A stretch of 7,149 nt of DNA from Thermoplasmata archaeon (GTDB lineage Archaea; Thermoplasmatota; Thermoplasmata; Thermoplasmatales; Thermoplasmataceae), in contig JAKBQO010000072.1 in NCBI GenBank assembly GCA_021835185.1, positions 1 through 7,149 on the forward strand, given 5' to 3'. A program made the translations under genes and the position numbers. Below are positions 1 to 7,149 of the stretch, one piece after another. The stretch's first letter is position 1, and the number at the start of each line of letters is the position of its first letter. The notes under the pieces are model-generated. The model had not been told where the DNA came from, made no database searches, and saw nothing but the letters and a program-made list of their open reading frames with translations.

Positions 1-537
1 ATACATCTTCCATATAGCCTCCCTCAATTTAACATAAATTTCATCAAAACCTCCATTGAGATCTTTAATTTGCAATGCTGGCCCTTTAGAACTCCCAAGA
101 TAGGACATTAGAAGTATATTTTTATAGAATCCATAGGGCTTAGGTGCATGGACTCCAGAATCCCTGAGGCTTTGAAGATTTGTAAACTCCTTTTGTGCCC
201 ACACAAATACAAGATTTGACCGGTTAATTTTTTCCTTATCAAACCGGTAATCACCTTTTATATATTCCATGGTATTGGAAAATTTTAATGTAGACATTTT
301 ATAAATTTTAAGCGCCCTGGTAATCCCATTTCTTAACTTAACATTGAAGATCAGTGATTCTTTGCCACTGGAAATTGGAAAATCAATGTAATCTATATCA
401 TATTTTTTAATAACTTCATAAATAGCATTTAACGTTCTCCTGTCAAATACAAGGCCGTATGTTTTCCTATCAAGATTGAGCCTGTTGGAAAATTCATCCG
501 ATTCAATTAATTGCTTCAGTGCACTTTTATCGTTCAT
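1..537 (-). CDS. rio1: RIO1-family serine/threonine protein kinase, N-terminal part (3' end outside window)
   Basis: Only the first 179 residues are visible; the gene runs off the left edge and is cut by the window, not broken. I translated it directly from the reverse complement. Residues 55-64 (ISSGKESLIF) form the RIO-type nucleotide-binding loop, residues 75-80 (ALKIYK) carry the ATP-contacting lysine K77, then come YIKGDYRF (92-99), WAQKEFTNL (113-121) and GVHAPKPYGF (128-137), all in RIO1 order. The hinge reads LLMSYLG (142-148), where RIO1 proteins usually have M-E-F/Y; here Ser replaces Glu. The catalytic HxD loop and metal-binding Asp would lie outside the window. RIO1 kinases/ATPases act in the cytoplasm in late maturation of the small ribosomal subunit. 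The gene overlaps the end of aIF1A by 11 bp and is presumably co-transcribed. The start at 537 is chosen as the ATG inside the aIF1A end; an in-frame ATG at 546, directly after an in-frame TAG and 5 nt after a weak GAGAT, is an alternative adding three residues. Confidence 0.93.
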   Translation of the reverse strand, partial: MNDKSALKQLIESDEFSNRLNLDRKTYGLVFDRRTLNAIYEVIKKYDIDYIDFPISSGKESLIFNVKLRNGITRALKIYKMSTLKFSNTMEYIKGDYRFDKEKINRSNLVFVWAQKEFTNLQSLRDSGVHAPKPYGFYKNILLMSYLGSSKGPALQIKDLNGGFDEIYVKLREAIWKMY

Positions 538-859
538 TGAATACATCTATAATCTCTGGCAACATCCTGTTACGGCTAAGGTATAATGCCTGGGTCCTTG
601 TGTACCTGTAAATTATATCTCCCTTTTCATCCTGGAAATCCCATGGTTTCACAATAACAAGGTCGCCTTCCCTTATCCACATCCTTTTTTTCATTTTGCC
701 AGGTATTCTGCAATTTCTTGTTGAGCCATCCTCACACATAACGGTAAGGCGTGATGCACCGGATAATTTTTCAACTATTCCGTATATTTCTCCCTTTCTT
801 TTATTGGGTGTAATAACCCTCGTAATATTTTCTCCATTATCTTCTATTTTATGATCCAT
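527..859 (-). CDS. eif1A: Archaeal translation initiation factor 1A (aIF1A)
   Basis: This 110-residue protein is full length for archaeal aIF1A. It has a short N-terminal tail (1-21), then an S1-like OB fold (about 22-87) with the family signatures GEIYGIVEKLSGASRLTV (23-40), CEDGSTRNCRIPGKMKKRMW (42-61), IREGDLVIVKPWDFQ (62-76) and YRYTRTQA (84-91), and a short C-terminal tail. aIF1A binds the 30S A site and helps mRNA and initiator tRNA placement during initiation. It is the first gene of a minus-strand unit whose second gene is the RIO1 kinase, a pairing common in archaea and consistent with a translation/ribosome-biogenesis operon. A TATA-like element sits about 30 nt upstream, so the transcript should have a very short leader or none. 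No other in-frame ATG lies upstream of 859 in the open frame. Base composition looks like its neighbours. Confidence 0.96.
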   Translation of the reverse strand: MDHKIEDNGENITRVITPNKRKGEIYGIVEKLSGASRLTVMCEDGSTRNCRIPGKMKKRMWIREGDLVIVKPWDFQDEKGDIIYRYTRTQALYLSRNRMLPEIIDVFNER

Positions 860-884
860 ATATATAATACATAATCATATGCAG

Positions 885-898
885 GGATATAAATATAA
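885..898 (-). promoter_or_regulatory. TATA-box promoter of the aIF1A-RIO1 unit
   Basis: Read on the minus strand, this is TTATATTTATATCC, with TTTATAT at 893-887. Its centre lies about 31 nt before the aIF1A ATG (859). Archaeal transcription usually starts about 25 nt downstream of the TATA centre, which would give a leader of roughly 0-6 nt, typical of leaderless or near-leaderless archaeal genes. No Shine-Dalgarno sequence fits between this box and the ATG. The transcription start is inferred, not observed. Confidence 0.55.
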
Positions 899-1170
899 TC
901 CAATTTCATGCACTTTATCTCACCGGAGTTCAGGCAAATAGACTGCATATGCCGTGGGATTAATTTTGGCAATATCCTCCATTACATTGAAATTCCGGTA
1001 TTTTAAAGCACATAATAATTTCTAAGCTTTTATATTAGCATTCTCTAGATTAAATATAAAATTACCGGTGGATATGCAAGAAACAATGTATTCTTCCATG
1101 AATATTTCGGAAATTTGCTTGCTAAATTCCGTGTCATCCTATGTATATGTTCGAAATTTATTAAGAAATA

Positions 1171-1178
1171 TTTATATA
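1171..1178 (+). promoter_or_regulatory. TATA-box promoter of the permease, leaderless type
   Basis: The sequence TTTATATA is preceded by a purine-rich stretch (AAGAAATA, 1163-1170) that could serve as the TFB-responsive element. The box centre is 24-25 nt before the ATG at 1199, so transcription should begin at or within a base or two of the start codon. This spacing supports 1199 rather than 1115 as the start of the permease. No Shine-Dalgarno motif precedes the ATG. Confidence 0.7.
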
Positions 1179-1198
1179 TAACTGCTAAATATTCTCAC

Positions 1199-2947
1199 AT
1201 GGCTGATTCAATATCAGAAAAAACTGTTATCGCCAATAGTAAACTGCAGGATAAGAGGTTAAAGAAGGCATTAAACACATGGGACCTTTACTTCCTAAGC
1301 CTTGGTGGCATAATTGGCTCAGGATGGCTTTTCGCTGCTGCAGCATCTGCAGGAACTACTGGACCTGCCGCTATTCTATCATGGATTATTGGCGGTGTCA
1401 TAGTATTGTTTATCGCTCTTGTTTATGCTGAGCTTGGAAGCATGATACCCAGGACCGGAGCAATTAGCAGGTATGGTCACTATTCGCACGGTGGAGTAGC
1501 TGGATTGTTTTTCGGGTGGACCTATTTCCTCTCGGCTGTATCAGTGCCAGCTATAGAAGCTGAGGCTGTAATTACATATGCGAGTTCATATATTAAAGGG
1601 CTATCATATAGCGCTCCGAATCCCATAAATCCATCAGCGACTGTGGCCCTTTTAACCGGACTTGGAATATTGCTTGCCGCTATACTCATAGTTGCTTTCT
1701 TTGCATTAAACTACGCTGGTGTAAGGATAATGGGGAAAACAAATACAGGTATGACATGGTGGAAATTAATAATACCTTCAATAACTATAGTAATGCTTGC
1801 ATTCCTTGTTTTTCACACCTCAAACTTCACCTCACCAGCACTCGGTGGATTCCTTCCAGGAAACAACAGCGCAACAATATTTGAAGCTGTTTCAACGGAT
1901 GGGATAGTATTTTCGTTCCTGGGATTCAGGCAGGCACTTGATTATGGAGGAGAGGCAAAAACGCCGCAGAGGTCTATTCCAAGAGCCACAATTTTCTCTG
2001 TGCTGACAGGTATTGTTGTATATGTCCTGCTGCAGGTTGTTTTTATAGGGGCTATAGACCCAACTAAACTTGCAGCAGCCGGAGGATGGTTCGGGCTTGT
2101 ATCATCAACCCCCACCACATATGCAGCCAGTGTTGTAGCAGCGCCATTTGCATTCCTTGCAAAAAGCTCTGGAATATTTGCACTTGTTGTCCTGACTTAT
2201 GTATTATACGCAGACGCATACGTATCTCCAGCCGGTACACTTAATGTATACGCCGGAACTTCAACAAGAACCCTGTTCGGGTTAGCTGAAATCGGATATT
2301 TCCCGAAACAGCTTTCAGTTGTAAGCAAAAAGACCCATGTTCCTGTTCTGCCGATAATACTATCTGTGATCATCGGTATTATATTCCTTGCTCCATTCCC
2401 GAGCTGGTATGCCCTTGTAGGATTAATAACCGGAGCCACGGCATTCACATACATAGTGGGAGGATCAGCATTGATGGTGTTGAGAAGAGAAGCGGATGCA
2501 CTGAAAAGGCCATTTAAACTCCCATTTGCCAAAATACTTGCCCCTATAGCTTTCATCGGTGCCACACTTATAGTATACTGGTCAGGATGGCCTACAATAC
2601 CGTACCTAGCAATAGGAATATTCCTGGGCATTGTGGTTTACCTGATCATACTGGCAACACACAAAGTGGAGAACGTATTCACGAAAGAAAATATCAAAGC
2701 TGGATGGTGGGTACCTGGATTTATACTGGTCTTAACGCTTTTATCATACCTTGGAGAAGGAGACTATGGGGGAACAAATACTCTTCCATACCCATATGAC
2801 TTTGTTGTGGTAATAATAGTAGCCATTATATTCTATCTGATATCCATAAGGTCTGGCTACAGGACAGAGGAAATAAGCGATATAATAGAATCAGGAACAC
2901 AGTATATCCAGGAAGAGGATGTTACCACTACCGCAGGGCAAAAATAA
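1199..2947 (+). CDS. APC-superfamily amino-acid/polyamine-type permease
   Basis: This is a polytopic membrane transporter of 582 residues, somewhat longer than the roughly 450-500 of 12-helix APC proteins. The open frame extends back to an ATG at 1115, but the leaderless promoter and the hydrophilic start MADSISEKTV favour 1199. TM1 (about 29-50) contains the unwound substrate-binding signature GGIIGSG (36-42). The loop EAKTPQRSIPRA (252-263) after TM6 and the basic loop LRREADALKRPFKLP (428-442) are typical of the superfamily. By hydrophobicity I count about 14 helices (near 29, 55, 100, 147, 188, 228, 263, 312, 383, 402, 444, 466, 503 and 533), so two more than the 12-helix core, followed by a cytosolic-looking acidic tail (552-582). 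It probably imports or exchanges amino acids or related amines; the substrate cannot be read from the sequence. It stands alone, divergent from aIF1A and convergent with the RNA polymerase operon. Confidence 0.9.
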   Translation: MADSISEKTVIANSKLQDKRLKKALNTWDLYFLSLGGIIGSGWLFAAAASAGTTGPAAILSWIIGGVIVLFIALVYAELGSMIPRTGAISRYGHYSHGGVAGLFFGWTYFLSAVSVPAIEAEAVITYASSYIKGLSYSAPNPINPSATVALLTGLGILLAAILIVAFFALNYAGVRIMGKTNTGMTWWKLIIPSITIVMLAFLVFHTSNFTSPALGGFLPGNNSATIFEAVSTDGIVFSFLGFRQALDYGGEAKTPQRSIPRATIFSVLTGIVVYVLLQVVFIGAIDPTKLAAAGGWFGLVSSTPTTYAASVVAAPFAFLAKSSGIFALVVLTYVLYADAYVSPAGTLNVYAGTSTRTLFGLAEIGYFPKQLSVVSKKTHVPVLPIILSVIIGIIFLAPFPSWYALVGLITGATAFTYIVGGSALMVLRREADALKRPFKLPFAKILAPIAFIGATLIVYWSGWPTIPYLAIGIFLGIVVYLIILATHKVENVFTKENIKAGWWVPGFILVLTLLSYLGEGDYGGTNTLPYPYDFVVVIIVAIIFYLISIRSGYRTEEISDIIESGTQYIQEEDVTTTAGQK

Positions 2948-2989
2948 TTTTTTTTTAATAATTACAATTTAATATATTTTACTTTTTTT
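2948..2989 (+). terminator. Poly-T terminator region of the permease
   Basis: A run of nine T begins immediately after the permease stop codon (2948-2956), and two further T-runs follow (2977-2980 and 2983-2989) without a convincing GC-rich hairpin. T-rich tracts without a stem are the usual intrinsic termination signal in archaea. The repeated tracts suggest staggered 3' ends. Confidence 0.65.
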
Positions 2990-3037
2990 ACGTTTAAATT
3001 TCTATGATATTTTATACTGGCATTGAACGGCACTCAA

Positions 3038-3051
3038 AATTTATATAAATT
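3038..3051. promoter_or_regulatory. Orphan palindromic TATA-like element between convergent genes
   Basis: AATTTATATAAATT is a perfect 14-bp palindrome resembling an archaeal TATA box on both strands, yet it lies between two convergent genes where no promoter is needed. On the plus strand, initiation would fall near 3070 and yield an RNA antisense to the 3' end of nusA. On the minus strand it would fall near 3019 and yield RNA antisense to the permease end; the ATG there (3023) opens only three codons. In DNA this AT-rich, a chance match is quite possible. Confidence 0.2.
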
Positions 3052-3084
3052 AATTAAGAAACTTATTTCAGGATATTATAAATT

Positions 3085-3098
3085 AAAACTTTAAAAAA
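3085..3098 (-). terminator. T-tract terminator of the rpoA1-rpoA2-nusA operon
   Basis: On the minus strand, a run of six T (3098-3093) begins one base after the nusA stop codon, and a second run of four follows (3088-3085). This matches archaeal intrinsic termination and marks nusA as the likely last gene of the operon. Confidence 0.55.
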
Positions 3099-3099
3099 T

Positions 3100-3531
3100 T
3101 TATCTCTGCTTTATTATTACATTTTTTATTTTAAAGTACCTGGAAATAGCATCCCTCATTAATTTTATGTTTCTGCTATCTTTGCCGATAGCTTTACCTA
3201 TATTTTCCGGAGCTATTCCTACAAAAATGTTTGTTATATTGTCCTTCCATATGAGATTAATCTCATTTACCCCATACCTGTAAAATAAATTCTTTGTAAA
3301 TGTTAGAAGGTCAGGGGAAAACTCTGCCATGACTATCCTTTTGTTGATCTTTGCTTTTAAATCTGCAATTATATTTTCATGTTTTTTAAAAATATCTGCC
3401 AGTTTGTGCTCACCTACAACAAAGAGGACCATCTCTTCGTTTTCAAGGCATTCAAATACGTTAGTTCTAGTATAGCTTTCAAATAATTTTATAAATCCTA
3501 TTGTCTGATTATCCAGTGTTATTTCATTCAT
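3100..3531 (-). CDS. nusA: Archaeal NusA-like transcription factor (two KH domains)
   Basis: This 143-residue protein is the size of the archaeal NusA-like factor, which keeps only the paired KH domains of bacterial NusA. KH1 covers about residues 33-72, ending KINKRIVMAEFS (61-72). KH2 covers about 98-142, with APENIGKAIGKDSRNIKL (107-124). Archaeal NusA is thought to bind RNA during transcription, and its place directly after rpoA2 is the conserved archaeal position. Both GXXG nucleic-acid loops are altered: KH1 has F48-K-K-H51 where I-G-K-K/G-G is expected, and KH2 has G116-K-D-S119, losing the second glycine. RNA binding may therefore be weak or unusual. The ATG lies 9 nt after the rpoA2 stop, with AGGGAT overlapping the spacer as a possible weak Shine-Dalgarno, so translation is probably coupled. 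Assignment rests on length, KH pattern and position. Confidence 0.88.
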   Translation of the reverse strand: MNEITLDNQTIGFIKLFESYTRTNVFECLENEEMVLFVVGEHKLADIFKKHENIIADLKAKINKRIVMAEFSPDLLTFTKNLFYRYGVNEINLIWKDNITNIFVGIAPENIGKAIGKDSRNIKLMRDAISRYFKIKNVIIKQR

Positions 3532-3540
3532 GGTATCCCT

Positions 3541-7149
<3,609 letters not shown>

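Larger units (their letters stand above)
860..1198. other. Divergent intergenic region, no convincing gene
   Basis: This 339-bp stretch separates the divergent aIF1A and permease genes. It holds the two gene promoters at its ends. In its middle there is a further TATA-like element readable both ways (1027-1036, TATAAAAG on the minus strand, cttttatatt on the plus strand) and an AT-rich stretch at 1050-1061. Three very short ORFs are open here: plus 908-1006 (32 codons), minus 982-920 (20 codons) and plus 1074-1181 (35 codons). None has both a well-placed promoter and a good ribosome-binding site, and none resembles a family I know. An imperfect inverted repeat built on ACCGG lies at 922-930 and 991-999. 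I see no tRNA cloverleaf, C/D-box RNA or insertion sequence end. Confidence 0.6.

Noticed and set aside
908..1006. 32-codon plus-strand ORF in the divergent spacer
   Set aside because: There is no Shine-Dalgarno and no TATA box at the right distance, and it overlaps the minus-strand candidate; no recognisable sequence.
1115..1198. Permease start at the upstream ATG (28 extra residues)
   Set aside because: The extra stretch spans the TATA box at 1171-1178, and a leaderless start at 1199 fits the promoter spacing. The added residues have no counterpart in APC proteins.
860..1198. tRNA or C/D-box RNA in the divergent spacer
   Set aside because: A GTTCGAA at 1149-1155 resembles a T-loop, but no matching stems, acceptor or anticodon arm can be drawn, and no C/D box pair is present.
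2197..2631. 144-codon minus-strand ORF inside the permease
   Set aside because: It is antisense to transmembrane segments of a clear APC protein, has no family resemblance and no promoter or ribosome-binding site.

Overview
This window looks like a chromosomal housekeeping stretch from an archaeon, most likely of the order Thermoplasmatales (a Ferroplasma/Picrophilus/Thermoplasma-type acidophile). The reasons are the split RNA polymerase largest subunit (A' and A'' as separate genes), an archaeal NusA-like double-KH protein, aIF1A next to a RIO1 kinase, AT-rich intergenic DNA with archaeal TATA boxes, near-leaderless promoters, and a gene order without L30e, S12 or S7 after rpoA2/nusA. The genus is an inference; no 16S rRNA or other marker is in view.

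Layout from left to right. (1) Positions 1-859, minus strand: a translation/ribosome-biogenesis pair, aIF1A followed by the N-terminal 179 residues of a RIO1-type protein kinase. The two genes overlap by 11 bp, and the kinase runs off the left edge. (2) 860-1198: a 339-bp divergent intergenic region holding promoters for aIF1A (minus) and the permease (plus), plus a few very short ORFs of doubtful reality. (3) 1199-2947, plus strand: a 582-residue APC-superfamily amino-acid/polyamine-type permease with a leaderless-type promoter and a poly-T terminator. (4) 2948-3099: a convergent AT-rich spacer with T-tract terminators for both flanking units and an orphan 14-bp palindromic TATA-like element. 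(5) 3100-7149, minus strand: the distal end of the RNA polymerase operon, transcribed rpoA1 (A', 5' end outside the window), rpoA2 (A''), nusA. A' and A'' overlap by the ATGA type with a good Shine-Dalgarno inside the A' end; nusA follows after 9 nt.

How the genes relate: A' supplies the NADFDGD catalytic Mg site and the bridge helix, A'' the trigger loop, and NusA-like is a probable elongation/RNA-binding partner co-expressed with them. aIF1A and RIO1 act in translation initiation and small-subunit maturation. The permease is an unrelated single-gene unit inserted between the two informational blocks.

The window holds no mobile element, CRISPR array, defence island or recognisable tRNA/rRNA, and I do not see a new multi-gene system. 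The points most worth a second look are an N-terminal extension of about 115 residues on A'', the loss of canonical GXXG loops in both KH domains of NusA, two substitutions in the A' bridge helix, and the break of the usual archaeal rpo-str linkage after nusA.
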